From Nocardioides aurantiacus (GTDB lineage: Bacteria > Actinomycetota > Actinomycetes > Propionibacteriales > Nocardioidaceae): a DNA stretch of 64,000 bases. Shown piece by piece: positions 34,464 to 42,309 of the stretch (positions are counted from its first letter, which is position 1; every line of letters starts with the position of its first letter). The stretch lies in the NCBI RefSeq assembly GCF_003752505.1, contig NZ_RKHO01000001.1:372001-436000 (forward strand), in the 5' to 3' direction. A program made the translations under genes and the position numbers. The notes beneath the pieces were generated by a model. That model did no database searches, was not told where the DNA came from, and worked only from the letters and a program-made list of their open reading frames with translations.

Positions 34464-34778
34464 ATGGCCCCGACGCCCGCGAGCGCGACCCACGAAGCCG
34501 TCCTCGACGTCCACGACCGACCGGGCTGGAGGCGGGCCGCCGACGTCGTCGGGGTGCTGGTCGGCTCGGCGCTGGGGGACTCCGCGGGGCTCGGCGGCGA
34601 CGTCGTGGTGCGCAGCCGCGCCGACGGGTCGGTGCTCTGGCGCACCGACGTCGGGCCGGGCGAGGAGGCCGCGTCGATGCTGGGCCGGATCCGCGAGGAC
34701 CTCGACCGGATGAGCGTCGAGGAGTTCCTCGAGACCCGGGGCGGCGCGGCCACCGACGACGGCGTCGACCCCGCATGA
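34464..34778 (+). CDS. Hypothetical protein, 104 aa
   Basis: I do not recognise a family. The protein has a central Gly/Val-rich stretch (VVGVLVGSALGDSAGLGGDVVV) and an amphipathic acidic C-terminus (GRIREDLDRMSVEEFLETRG). TAGGCT ends 6 nt before ATG 34464 and there is no Shine-Dalgarno, so it looks leaderless. Its stop overlaps the amidase start (ATGA), which supports a real, coupled gene. Confidence 0.7.
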   Translation: MAPTPASATHEAVLDVHDRPGWRRAADVVGVLVGSALGDSAGLGGDVVVRSRADGSVLWRTDVGPGEEAASMLGRIREDLDRMSVEEFLETRGGAATDDGVDPA

Positions 34779-36190
34779 GCGGCACGCCCGAGCGGGTCCA
34801 CGCCTTCGGCGACGACGCGCTCGGCGACCACGACGCCGTCGGCCTGGTCGAGGAGCTGCGGGCCGGACGCGTCTCGCGCGGCGAGCTGGTGGCCGCGGCC
34901 GTGGAGCGGACCCGGCGCCTGGACCCCGTGGTCGGCGGTCTCGCCGCCGAGCGGTTCGACGTGGCGGCGCAGGAGTCGCACAAGCCCCACGCGGGCTACT
35001 TCGCGGGCGTCCCGTCGTTCGTCAAGGACAACAGCGACGTGCTCGGCCTGCCGACCCAGCACGGCACCCGGGCCTTCGAGGCGGTGCCCGCGGTCGCCGA
35101 CGGCGACGTGGCCCGGGTCTTCGGGCTGCTGGGACTGACCGTGCTGGGCAAGACCCGGCTCTCGGAGTACGGCCTGTCCGCCAGTGCCGAGCCCGTCGGC
35201 GAGCCGCCGGTGCGGACCCCCTGGCACACCGCGCACACCGCGGGCGCCTCCTCGTCGGGGTCGGCCGCGTTCGTGGCCGGCGGCGCGGTGCCGCTGGCCC
35301 ACGCCAACGACGGCGGCGGCTCGATCCGGATCCCCGCGGCCGTCAACGGCCTGGTCGGGCTCAAGCCGACCCGCGGCCGGGTGCCCTCGGACCGGATGAA
35401 CCGCGAGATGCCGGTCAAGATCGTGGCCGACGGCGTCGTCAGCCGCAGCGTCCGCGACACCGCGGCCTTCCTGCGCGAGGCCGAGCGGGCCTACCACGAC
35501 CCCGGCCTGCCGCCGGTCGGCGACGTGACCCGGCCGGGCCGCAAGCGGCTCCGCGTCGCGCTGGTCACCCAGACCCTGACCGGCGCCCCGGTGGCGCCCG
35601 AGGTGGTCGCGGCCACCGAGGACGCCGGCCGGCTGCTGGAGTCGCTGGGCCACCACGTCGAGCCGGCCTCGCTGCCGGCCCCGGCCTCGCTCGCGGAGGA
35701 CTTCCTCGACTACTGGGCCTTCCTGGCGATGGCGATCAGCGCGGGCGGGCGGCGCACCTGGGGCCGCGGCTACGACCGCTCCCGCAACGACGCCCTCACC
35801 CGGGGCCTCGCCGCCCGCGGCCGGTCACGGCTGTGGCGGGTGCCGCAGGCGATCGTGCGGCTGCAGCGCTCGCACCGCCACACCGCGCGCCTGTACGCCG
35901 ACCACGACGTGCTGCTCTGCCCGACCGTGGCCGGCCCCACCCCCGAGATCGGCTGGCTCAGCCCCGCGCAGCCCTACGAGACGGTGATCGAGCGTCTCCT
36001 GGACTGGGTCGCGTTCACCCCGGTGCAGAACGTCACCGGCGACCCCGCGGTCTCGCTCCCGCTCGCGACCTCGGCCGCCGGGCTGCCGCTCGGGGTGCAG
36101 CTCTCGGCCGCCCGCGGCCGCGACCGCCGGCTGCTCGAGGTGGCCTACGAGGTCGAGGCCGCGCGCCCCTTCGCCCGCATCCAGGACTGA
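34775..36190 (+). CDS. Amidase signature family enzyme
   Basis: This 471-residue amidase has the Ser-cisSer-Lys triad: Lys84 in SFVKDNSD, a serine cluster at 159-161 (ASSSGS) and nucleophile Ser183 in GGGSIRIPAA. It hydrolyses an unknown amide. It is not GatA, because there are no GatB/GatC neighbours and the core differs. Translation is coupled to the small upstream gene by ATGA. The stop codon begins a run of 13-bp tandem repeats. Confidence 0.9.
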   Translation: MSGTPERVHAFGDDALGDHDAVGLVEELRAGRVSRGELVAAAVERTRRLDPVVGGLAAERFDVAAQESHKPHAGYFAGVPSFVKDNSDVLGLPTQHGTRAFEAVPAVADGDVARVFGLLGLTVLGKTRLSEYGLSASAEPVGEPPVRTPWHTAHTAGASSSGSAAFVAGGAVPLAHANDGGGSIRIPAAVNGLVGLKPTRGRVPSDRMNREMPVKIVADGVVSRSVRDTAAFLREAERAYHDPGLPPVGDVTRPGRKRLRVALVTQTLTGAPVAPEVVAATEDAGRLLESLGHHVEPASLPAPASLAEDFLDYWAFLAMAISAGGRRTWGRGYDRSRNDALTRGLAARGRSRLWRVPQAIVRLQRSHRHTARLYADHDVLLCPTVAGPTPEIGWLSPAQPYETVIERLLDWVAFTPVQNVTGDPAVSLPLATSAAGLPLGVQLSAARGRDRRLLEVAYEVEAARPFARIQD

Positions 36191-36227
36191 GCCCCAGGAC
36201 CGAGCCCCAGGGCCGAGCCCCAGGACT
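36189..36227. repeat. Three tandem 13-bp units after the amidase gene
   Basis: Three adjacent copies of GAGCCCCAGGACC (36189-36201, 36202-36214, 36215-36227) differ by one or two bases. The first unit overlaps the amidase stop codon. The array sits in the convergent gap before the comB-like gene end and probably arose by slippage. Confidence 0.85.
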
Positions 36228-36239
36228 GACCAGGGCGCC

Positions 36240-36965
36240 TCAGGGCGCCGCGAAGACCCCGTCGTCGAGCACGGGCACCCGGGGCGAGGCGTCGAGCTCC
36301 AGGGCGACCTCGACGTCGGCGGCGAAGCCCGTCCCGGACAGCTCGACGCCGCTCGGGCAGGCGCGCACCCGGTCGCCCAGGTCGCTCCTCGCCTCGTCGT
36401 ACGCCGCCACGGCCGCGCGTGCGTCCGCGTCCAGCACCGCGCCGGCGTCCGCGGCGGCCGCGAGCACCGCGCCGGCCCCCAGCAGGTCCTCCAGCGCCGG
36501 GCGCAGGCCGCCGTCGGTCCACCGCTCGCCCGCGGCGACGACCACGCCGGGCACGTCGGCGGCGGCCAGCCAGCGCCCGGCGGCCGTCGCGTTGCGCAGG
36601 CAGCCGACCGCGACCTCGACCTCCTCCTCGTCGAGGGCGGCGCAGATCGTGGAGCCGTTGGGGGAGGGCAGCACCAGCCGGTGCAGGCCGCTGGCGAGCC
36701 GCAGGCTCACCGGGGACAGGCTGACCTCGCCCGGGCCCGCCTGGTGGCGGCCGCGCGCCAGCGTCGCACCGTGGCTCAGGGCGTGTGCCGCGGCCGAGGA
36801 CGTCCACGCGTGGGGGAGCACCTCCACGCCGAGGTCGGCCGCGACGGTGACGGTCGTGCTGAAGCTCAGCACGTCGACGACCACCGCGGTCCCGACGCCG
36901 GCGGCGGCCGCGTGCTCGGCCCCGCCCACGCCCCAGACCAGCGTCGTCAGGTGCGTCGCGGCCAC
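36240..36965 (-). CDS. 2-phosphosulfolactate phosphatase family protein (ComB-like)
   Basis: This 241-residue protein matches the ComB family, with VVVDVLSFSTTVTVAADLG near residue 29 and VLPSPNGSTICAAL near 96, followed by GCLRNATA. ComB removes phosphate from 2-phosphosulfolactate in coenzyme M synthesis in archaea and some bacteria. Here there is no ComA, ComC or other coenzyme M gene, so another phosphatase role is likely. It precedes the tRNA-Thr/Met promoter on the opposite strand. Confidence 0.82.
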   Translation of the reverse strand: MAATHLTTLVWGVGGAEHAAAAGVGTAVVVDVLSFSTTVTVAADLGVEVLPHAWTSSAAAHALSHGATLARGRHQAGPGEVSLSPVSLRLASGLHRLVLPSPNGSTICAALDEEEVEVAVGCLRNATAAGRWLAAADVPGVVVAAGERWTDGGLRPALEDLLGAGAVLAAAADAGAVLDADARAAVAAYDEARSDLGDRVRACPSGVELSGTGFAADVEVALELDASPRVPVLDDGVFAAP

Positions 36966-37025
36966 GTCCCCATCCCCCCTCGGTGCCGTCCCGACCGGGC
37001 CTCCCGGGGCCCGGTGCGGCCCGAT

Positions 37026-37055
37026 TTCATCTATCGCCTCGGGCCTGTGTATTCT
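37026..37055 (+). promoter_or_regulatory. Promoter of the tRNA-Thr/tRNA-Met/rpmG unit
   Basis: TTCATC (37026-37031) and TATTCT (37050-37055) are spaced 18 bp, placing the start of transcription about 15 nt before tRNA-Thr. The region is locally AT-rich. It is assigned by pattern only. Confidence 0.55.
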
Positions 37056-37077
37056 GCTCGTCGGCCCGAGAGGTCGT

Positions 37078-37150
37078 GCCCCTTTAGCTCAGTCGGCAGA
37101 GCGTCTCCATGGTAAGGAGAAGGTCTACGGTTCGATTCCGTAAAGGGGCT
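37078..37150 (+). tRNA. tRNA-Thr (GGT)
   Basis: This 73-nt tRNA has acceptor arms GCCCCTT and AAGGGGC, anticodon stem TCTCC/GGAGA around ATGGTAA (anticodon GGT) and T arm TACGG/CCGTA. The discriminator is T, as in other bacterial tRNA-Thr. CCA is not encoded. Confidence 0.97.
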
Positions 37151-37185
37151 CTGGGAATGACCGCGGGGACGCGGTGGTTGCCCGG

Positions 37186-37259
37186 GGCGGGGTAGCTCAG
37201 CTGGTTAGAGCGCACGACTCATAATCGTGAGGTCGCGGGATCGAGTCCCGCCCCCGCTA
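37186..37259 (+). tRNA. tRNA-Met (CAT), elongator type
   Basis: This 74-nt tRNA has acceptor GGCGGGG pairing CCCCGCT, with G-T at the first pair. The anticodon loop is CTCATAA. The paired end and the normal D arm fit elongator rather than initiator tRNA. CCA is not encoded. It precedes rpmG by 45 bp, probably in one transcript. Confidence 0.95.
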
Positions 37260-37304
37260 CTCACTCGTCATTCGAAGCAACAACGCAGGGAAGAAGGCAC
37301 GCGC

Positions 37305-37475
37305 GTGGCCAGCAAGAGCTCCGACGTCCGCCCCAAGATCACCTTGGCGTGCGTGGACTGCAAGGAACGCAACTACATCACCAAGAAGAACCGCCGCAAC
37401 GACCCCGATCGCATGGAGCTGAAGAAGTTCTGCCCCCGTTGCCGCACCCACACCGCTCACCGCGAGACCCGCTGA
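37305..37475 (+). CDS. rpmG: 50S ribosomal protein L33
   Basis: This 56-residue ribosomal protein is of the zinc-binding form, with CVDC near residue 14 and CPRC near 43. GTG 37305, preceded by GAAGG, gives the standard N-terminus [11 protein letters not shown]. The longer open frame from 37227 runs into tRNA-Met and is rejected. In actinobacteria this L33 lies beside tRNA-Thr/Met upstream of secE-nusG, as here. Confidence 0.96.
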   Translation: MASKSSDVRPKITLACVDCKERNYITKKNRRNDPDRMELKKFCPRCRTHTAHRETR

Positions 37476-37511
37476 GCCCCAGGCTCCGCGGGCCCTCCGA
37501 GCCCATCGCCG

Positions 37512-37542
37512 CAAGCGGCCCCGGCCTCGCCGGGGCCGCTTG
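37512..37542 (+). terminator. Terminator after rpmG
   Basis: A perfect 13-bp stem (37512-37524 with 37530-37542) with a CCTCG loop ends the tRNA-rpmG transcript before murB. Confidence 0.85.
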
Positions 37543-37581
37543 TCGCGTTCCTGGCCTCCCACCGCACTAGCCTTGCGAGCG

Positions 37582-38628
37582 ATGACCGTGACCGATCCCA
37601 CCAGCGCCCCCGCGGCGCCCCGGCTGGCCGACCTGACCACCGTGCGCCTCGGCGGCCCGGCGGCCGACCTGGTCGTGGCCACGACCGAGGCCGAGCTCGT
37701 CGACGCGGTCCGTGACGCCGACGCCGCCGGCACGCCGGTGCTGGTCGTGGGCGGCGGCAGCAACCTGGTCGTGGCCGACGAGGGGTACGCCGGTCGCGTG
37801 GTCCTCGTCCGGACCCGCGGCGTCGACGCCGAGGCCGACCTGTGCGGTGGCGCCTTCGTCGAGGTGGCCGCAGGCGAGCCCTGGGACGACCTGGTCGCGA
37901 CCTCGGTCGAGCGCCGCTGGATCGGCCTGGAGGCGCTCTCCGGCATCCCTGGCACCACCGGGGCCACCCCGATCCAGAACGTCGGCGCCTACGGCCAGGA
38001 GGTCAGCCAGACCGTCGCGCGGGTCCGCACCTGGGACCGGCAGCGCGGCGCGGTGCGCACCTTCGCGGCCGCCGACTGCGGCTTCGGCTACCGGTCCTCG
38101 CGGTTCAAGGCCGAGCCCGGCCGCTTCGTGGTGCTGGCGGTGACCTTCCAGCTCGGCCTGGGCGACCACGGCTCCCCGGTGCAGTACGCCGAGCTGGCCC
38201 GCGCCCTCGACGTCGAGACCGGCCGCCGCGCCCCCTCCGCGCAGGTCCGCGAGGCCGTCCTGGCGCTGCGGCGCGGCAAGGCGATGGTCCTCGACGCCGC
38301 CGACCACGACACCTGGAGCACCGGCTCGTTCTTCACCAACCCGATGGTCGACCCGTCGCTGCTGCCCGAGGGTGCCCCCTCGTGGCCCGCCGACGGCTCG
38401 CGGGTCAAGACCAGCGCCGCCTGGCTGATCGAGCACGCCGGGTTCCACAAGGGCCACGGCAACGACCTGGCCCGGCTCTCCAGCCGGCACACGCTGGCGC
38501 TGACCAACCGGGGCGGCGCCACCACGGCCGACCTGCTGGCGCTGGCGCGCGAGGTGCGCGACGGCGTGCGGGAGCGGTTCGGGATCGAGCTGGTCAACGA
38601 GCCCGTGCTGGTCGGCTGCGAGCTCTAG
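37582..38628 (+). CDS. murB: UDP-N-acetylenolpyruvoylglucosamine reductase
   Basis: This 348-residue cytoplasmic flavoenzyme makes UDP-N-acetylmuramate for peptidoglycan. FAD-binding VVGGGSNLVVADEGY is near residue 55, GIPGTTGATPIQNVGAYGQE near 124, GYRSSRFK near 170, and catalytic Ser249 is in STGSFFTNP. The C-terminal domain ends NEPVLVG. ATG 37582 is 8 nt after TAGCCT with no Shine-Dalgarno. A frame open to 37540 is rejected because it overlaps the terminator. Confidence 0.96.
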   Translation: MTVTDPTSAPAAPRLADLTTVRLGGPAADLVVATTEAELVDAVRDADAAGTPVLVVGGGSNLVVADEGYAGRVVLVRTRGVDAEADLCGGAFVEVAAGEPWDDLVATSVERRWIGLEALSGIPGTTGATPIQNVGAYGQEVSQTVARVRTWDRQRGAVRTFAAADCGFGYRSSRFKAEPGRFVVLAVTFQLGLGDHGSPVQYAELARALDVETGRRAPSAQVREAVLALRRGKAMVLDAADHDTWSTGSFFTNPMVDPSLLPEGAPSWPADGSRVKTSAAWLIEHAGFHKGHGNDLARLSSRHTLALTNRGGATTADLLALAREVRDGVRERFGIELVNEPVLVGCEL

Positions 38629-38655
38629 CCCGCAGCGTCCGTCGGGCCCGCCGGG

Positions 38656-39288
38656 TCAGACGTCGCCGTACTCGTAGGTCGAGCTCGAGTCGCCCGCGTT
38701 GATCGCCAGCACGATGAAGGCCACCAGGGCTGCGATGCCGAGCACCAGCAGCACGGTGCCGATCACGCCCATGATGTAGCCGGACTTGGCCTGGCCCTCG
38801 CCGCCGAGGCGACCGCCCGAGGCCCGGATGGTGCGCAGGCTGCTGCGGCCCAGGAACCACGCGACGGGGGAGACGACCAGCCCGAGGCCGCACAGCAGCG
38901 GGATGCTCGCGAGGCCGACGATGCCGAGCACCATCGCGGTGGTGCCCTGGCCGTGGTTGGGGGCGGTGGTGCCGTACGGCGACCCGGGGCCGTAGCTGCC
39001 GTAGCCCGGCGCGGGGGTGCCGTAGGGCTGGCCGTACCCGGCGCCCTGCTGCTGCCCGTACTGCTGGCCGTACGACTGACCCTGCTGGCCGTACTGCTGC
39101 CCGTACTGCTGGCCGTAGGGCTGCTGGTCGTAGGACTGCTGCGGCGCCGCCCCCCACTGGTCGACCGGCCGCTGGTCGGGCTCCTCGGCCGGCCGGTAGC
39201 CGTAGGGCTGGGTGTGCTCGACGTCCTGGGCCGCGTCGTCGGACTGCTCGTCGCGACGCGGCTCCTCCCCGGGATAGCTGCTGCTCAT
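38656..39288 (-). CDS. DUF4190 membrane protein with Tyr/Gln-rich N-terminus
   Basis: The first 100 or so of the 210 residues are a low-complexity Tyr/Gln/Gly/Pro segment with YGQQ repeats. The rest is a DUF4190-type domain of two membrane helices (MVLGIVGLASIPLLCGLGLVV and IGTVLLVLGIAALVAFIVL, not contiguous) around a short basic loop. Such proteins are common in actinobacteria and have no known function. It has its own ATG and an acidic start, SSSYPGEEPRRDEQ. Confidence 0.85.
   Translation of the reverse strand: MSSSYPGEEPRRDEQSDDAAQDVEHTQPYGYRPAEEPDQRPVDQWGAAPQQSYDQQPYGQQYGQQYGQQGQSYGQQYGQQQGAGYGQPYGTPAPGYGSYGPGSPYGTTAPNHGQGTTAMVLGIVGLASIPLLCGLGLVVSPVAWFLGRSSLRTIRASGGRLGGEGQAKSGYIMGVIGTVLLVLGIAALVAFIVLAINAGDSSSTYEYGDV
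39046..39142. repeat. Degenerate 12-nt coding repeats (YGQQ)
   Basis: The DNA repeats a CTGCTGGCCGTA-like 12-mer about eight times on the plus strand, encoding YGQQ-type units in the DUF4190 protein. Copies differ at wobble positions. The array is prone to length change. Confidence 0.8.
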
Positions 39289-39292
39289 GGCC

Positions 39293-40351
39293 TCATCCTC
39301 CCAGCCAGGCGTCGATCTCGCCCAACCAACCCGACTTCTCCGACTCCGGCGCGGCGCTGGCGCGGACCGAGCCGCGGGCGAGCTCGGCGAGCTGGGCGTC
39401 GTCGAGCTCGTGGGCGGCGCGCATGGTGGCGTACTGGCCGGCGAGCCGCGATCCGAACAGCAGCGGGTCGTCGGCGCCCAGCGCGACGGTGGCGCCGGCG
39501 GCCAGCAGCTCGGGCAGCGGCACCGACGTGGGGTCGCTGTAGACGCCGAGGGCGACGTTGGAGACCGGGCACACCTCCAGGGCCACGCCCTGTTCCACGA
39601 TCCGCTCCAGCAGCCGCGGGTCCTCGACCGAGCGGATGCCGTGGCCGAGCCGGTCGGCGTGCAGGTCCTCCACGCAGGTCCGTGCCGACGGGGCGCCCAG
39701 CAGCTCGCCGCCGTGGGGGACCAGCAGCAGGCCGGCGCGCTCGGCGATGGCGAAGGCCGGCGCGAAGTCCTGGGTGCGACCGCGGCGCTCGTCGTTGGAC
39801 AGGCCGAAGCCGACGACCCCGCGACCGGCGTACTGCGCGGCCAGGCGGGCCAGGGTGCGGGCGTCGAGCGGGTGCCGGGTGCGGTTGGCCGCGATCACCA
39901 CCGCCATCCCGATGCCGACCTCGCGCGAGGCGGTGGCCACGGCGTCGAGGACGAGGTCGGTGAAGGGGGTGATCCCGCCGAAGCGGGCGGCGTACCCGCT
40001 GGGGTCGACCTGGATCTCCAGCCACACCCCGCCGTCGCGGGCGTCGTCCTCGGCGGCCTCGCGCACCAGGCGGCGCACGTCGTCCTCGGTGCGCAGCACC
40101 GACCGCGCCACGTCGTAGAGCCGCTGGAAGCGGAACCAGCCCTTCTCGTCGGCCGCGGAGAGCTGCGGCGGCCAGTCCTCGACCAGCGCGTCGGGCAGGT
40201 GCAGCCCGTCGCGCTCGGCCAGCTCCAGGAGCGTCGCGTGCCGCATCGACCCGGTGAAGTGGAGGTGGAGATGGGCCTTCGGGAGCTGCTCCAGCTTCCT
40301 CGGGGCGGGCTCTCGGGCTCCGCCCTCGTCATCGTCACCGCGGTGCGCCAC
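39293..40351 (-). CDS. Adenosine deaminase family protein
   Basis: This 352-residue TIM-barrel metal-dependent deaminase has zinc motif HLHLHFTGS near residue 26, PHGGEL near the middle, DRLGHGIRS, and LGADDPLLFGS with the second catalytic aspartate pair. It should convert adenosine or a related purine to the inosine form. The HxH motif is followed by FTG where many relatives have LDG, so the substrate may differ. GTG 40351 begins 8 bp after the aminotransferase stop, in one operon. Confidence 0.88.
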   Translation of the reverse strand: MAHRGDDDEGGAREPAPRKLEQLPKAHLHLHFTGSMRHATLLELAERDGLHLPDALVEDWPPQLSAADEKGWFRFQRLYDVARSVLRTEDDVRRLVREAAEDDARDGGVWLEIQVDPSGYAARFGGITPFTDLVLDAVATASREVGIGMAVVIAANRTRHPLDARTLARLAAQYAGRGVVGFGLSNDERRGRTQDFAPAFAIAERAGLLLVPHGGELLGAPSARTCVEDLHADRLGHGIRSVEDPRLLERIVEQGVALEVCPVSNVALGVYSDPTSVPLPELLAAGATVALGADDPLLFGSRLAGQYATMRAAHELDDAQLAELARGSVRASAAPESEKSGWLGEIDAWLGG

Positions 40352-40359
40352 CCGACGTC

Positions 40360-41661
40360 CTAGGCCCGGTCGGCGACGAGCTTCTCGGCGGCGGCGAGCC
40401 GCACGCAGGTGGCCACGGCCTCCATCGCCGCGGTCACCTCGGCCGGCTGCGGGAAGGTCGGGGCGAGGCGGATGTTGCGGTCGCGGGGGTCGTGGCTCCC
40501 GGGGAAGGCCGACCCGGCCGGCGTCAGCGCCACCCCGGCCTGCTTGGCCAGCGCGATCACCCGGCTCGCGGTGCCGTCGAGGACGTCGAGGCTGACGAAG
40601 TAGCCGCCGGCCGGACGGGTCCACGAGGCGACCTCGAGCCCGCCGAGCCGCTCCTCGAGCACCCGGTCGACCTCGGCGAACTTCGGCGCGATGATCTCGC
40701 GGTGCCGTGCCATGTGGTTGCGCACGCCCTGCGCGGTGCCGAAGAACTGCACGTGGCGCAGGTGGTTGACCTTGTCGGGGCCGATGGAGCCCTTGCCGAG
40801 GTGGGCGAGGTACCAGCGGACCGTCTCGACCGAGCCGCCGAGGAAGGCCACGCCCGCGCCGGCGAAGGTGATCTTGGAGGTCGAGGCGAACACGACGGGC
40901 CGGTGCGGGTGGCCCGCGGCGGAGGCGAGCGAGACGATGTCGGCGCTCTTCGCCTCGGCGGTGGTGAGGTGGTGCAGGGCGTAGGCGTTGTCCCAGAAGA
41001 TCTTGAAGTCGGGCGCCGCGGTCGGCATCGAGGCCAGCCGCTCCGCGACCTCCTGCGTCACCACCGACCCGGTGGGGTTGGCGTACGTCGGGACCAGCCA
41101 CATCCCCTTGATGCTGGGGTCGGCGGCCGCCAGTCGGGCCACCTCCTCGACGTCGGGGCCGTCCTCGTGCATCTCCACGGTGACCGTCTCGATGCCCAGC
41201 CAGTCGAGCAGCGTGAAGTGCCGGTCGTAGCCGGGCACGGGGCAGATGAAGGTGACCTTCTCCTCCTGGCCCCACGGGCGCTCGGAGTCGACGCCGCCGT
41301 GCAGCACGAGGTTGACGAGCACCTCGCGCATCATCACCAGGCTGGCGTTGCCGCCCGCGACGAGCTGGTCGGGCTCCAGGCCCAGCAGCTCGGCGAACAT
41401 CTCGCGCAGCTCGGGCAGGCCCTCGAGGCCGCCGTAGTTGCGGGTGTCGACGCCGTCGCGGGAGGTGTGGCCCTCGGGCAGGTCCAGCAGGCGGGCGGAC
41501 AGGTCGAGCTGCGCGGGCGCGGGCTTGCCCCGGGTCAGGTCGAGGGTGAGGCCGGCGGAGCGGAGGGCGTCGTACGACTCCTGGGCCGTGGCGAGGAAGG
41601 CGTCGACCTCCTCGGCGGGACGCTCGGCGAGGGGGCGGGGCTGGTCGGTCGGGGCGGTCAC
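40360..41661 (-). CDS. PLP-dependent aminotransferase (MocR-like Aminotran class)
   Basis: This 433-residue cytoplasmic aminotransferase has the class I fold with YGGLEGLPELR near residue 80, a NPTGSVV motif near 200 and PLP lysine Lys263 in STSKITF. The opening LDLTRGKPAP is typical of the aspartate/alanine-type group that lies upstream of secE in actinobacteria. GTG 41661 starts it. The open frame continues to 41952 antisense to tRNA-Trp and is rejected. The amino donor is not determined. Confidence 0.88.
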   Translation of the reverse strand: MTAPTDQPRPLAERPAEEVDAFLATAQESYDALRSAGLTLDLTRGKPAPAQLDLSARLLDLPEGHTSRDGVDTRNYGGLEGLPELREMFAELLGLEPDQLVAGGNASLVMMREVLVNLVLHGGVDSERPWGQEEKVTFICPVPGYDRHFTLLDWLGIETVTVEMHEDGPDVEEVARLAAADPSIKGMWLVPTYANPTGSVVTQEVAERLASMPTAAPDFKIFWDNAYALHHLTTAEAKSADIVSLASAAGHPHRPVVFASTSKITFAGAGVAFLGGSVETVRWYLAHLGKGSIGPDKVNHLRHVQFFGTAQGVRNHMARHREIIAPKFAEVDRVLEERLGGLEVASWTRPAGGYFVSLDVLDGTASRVIALAKQAGVALTPAGSAFPGSHDPRDRNIRLAPTFPQPAEVTAAMEAVATCVRLAAAEKLVADRA

Positions 41662-41765
41662 GCCACCATGCTCCCAGAGGTCGTGCACGACGCCACCTCC
41701 TGCTCGCCCGCTGCTCTGGACGGGCGCGAGCGGATCGGCGCGACGACGCCCGTGCCGGCCACCGG

Positions 41766-41795
41766 TTCGACTTGTCCGGGCCACCCCCGTAGACT
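41766..41795 (+). promoter_or_regulatory. Promoter of tRNA-Trp-secE-nusG
   Basis: TTCGAC (41766-41771) and TAGACT (41790-41795) are spaced 18 bp, about 50 bp before tRNA-Trp. The sequence 41662-41765 between divergent genes shows no other feature. Confidence 0.55.
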
Positions 41796-41846
41796 CCGTG
41801 ACTGGTGATTCCGGCCCATGGTTCGACCATGCCCGGAGATCGCCGT

Positions 41847-41919
41847 AGGGCACTAGCTCAACTGGCAGAGCATCGGTCTCCAAAACCGAAGGTTGGGGGT
41901 TCAAGTCCCTCGTGCCCTG
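41847..41919 (+). tRNA. tRNA-Trp (CCA)
   Basis: This 73-nt tRNA has acceptor arms AGGGCAC and GTGCCCT, anticodon loop CTCCAAA (anticodon CCA) and discriminator G, as expected for tRNA-Trp. CCA is not encoded at its end. It is followed by secE after 68 bp, the usual actinobacterial order. Confidence 0.97.
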
Positions 41920-41987
41920 CGAGACCCCTCGGAAGCCTCGGGGGATCCCCAACGCAGACCAGGTCGGCGACCGGAATGAGGAAGCAC

Positions 41988-42215
41988 GTGACGGAGAAGG
42001 CAGTCCGCTCGGAGAAGGACTCTCGCGAGCGCACCGGCCCGCTCACGTTCTACCGCCAGGTGGTCGCCGAGCTCCGCAAGGTGGTGTGGCCGACCCAGCA
42101 GCAGCTGGTGACCTACTTCCTGGTGGTCCTGGTCTTCGTGCTCGTGATGATCGCGTACGTCTCCCTGCTCGACGTCGCGTTCGGCAAGGCGGTCTTCGCG
42201 CTGTTCGGCGACTAG
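41988..42215 (+). CDS. secE: Preprotein translocase subunit SecE
   Basis: This 75-residue subunit of the SecYEG channel has one membrane helix. The conserved amphipathic [16 protein letters not shown] precedes the helix [20 protein letters not shown] 41988 has AGGA 5 nt upstream. ATG 41976 in the same frame would add MRKH and is possible. It lies just before nusG, as in most bacteria. Confidence 0.94.
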   Translation: MTEKAVRSEKDSRERTGPLTFYRQVVAELRKVVWPTQQQLVTYFLVVLVFVLVMIAYVSLLDVAFGKAVFALFGD

Positions 42216-42309
42216 CCCCGCCACGGGCTCCCGACCAGCAGCCCGCCCGGGGGACCGGGCAGCCGAGGACCACAGTGAGCAGGACCCTGACCCAGATGAC
42301 GGAGTGATC

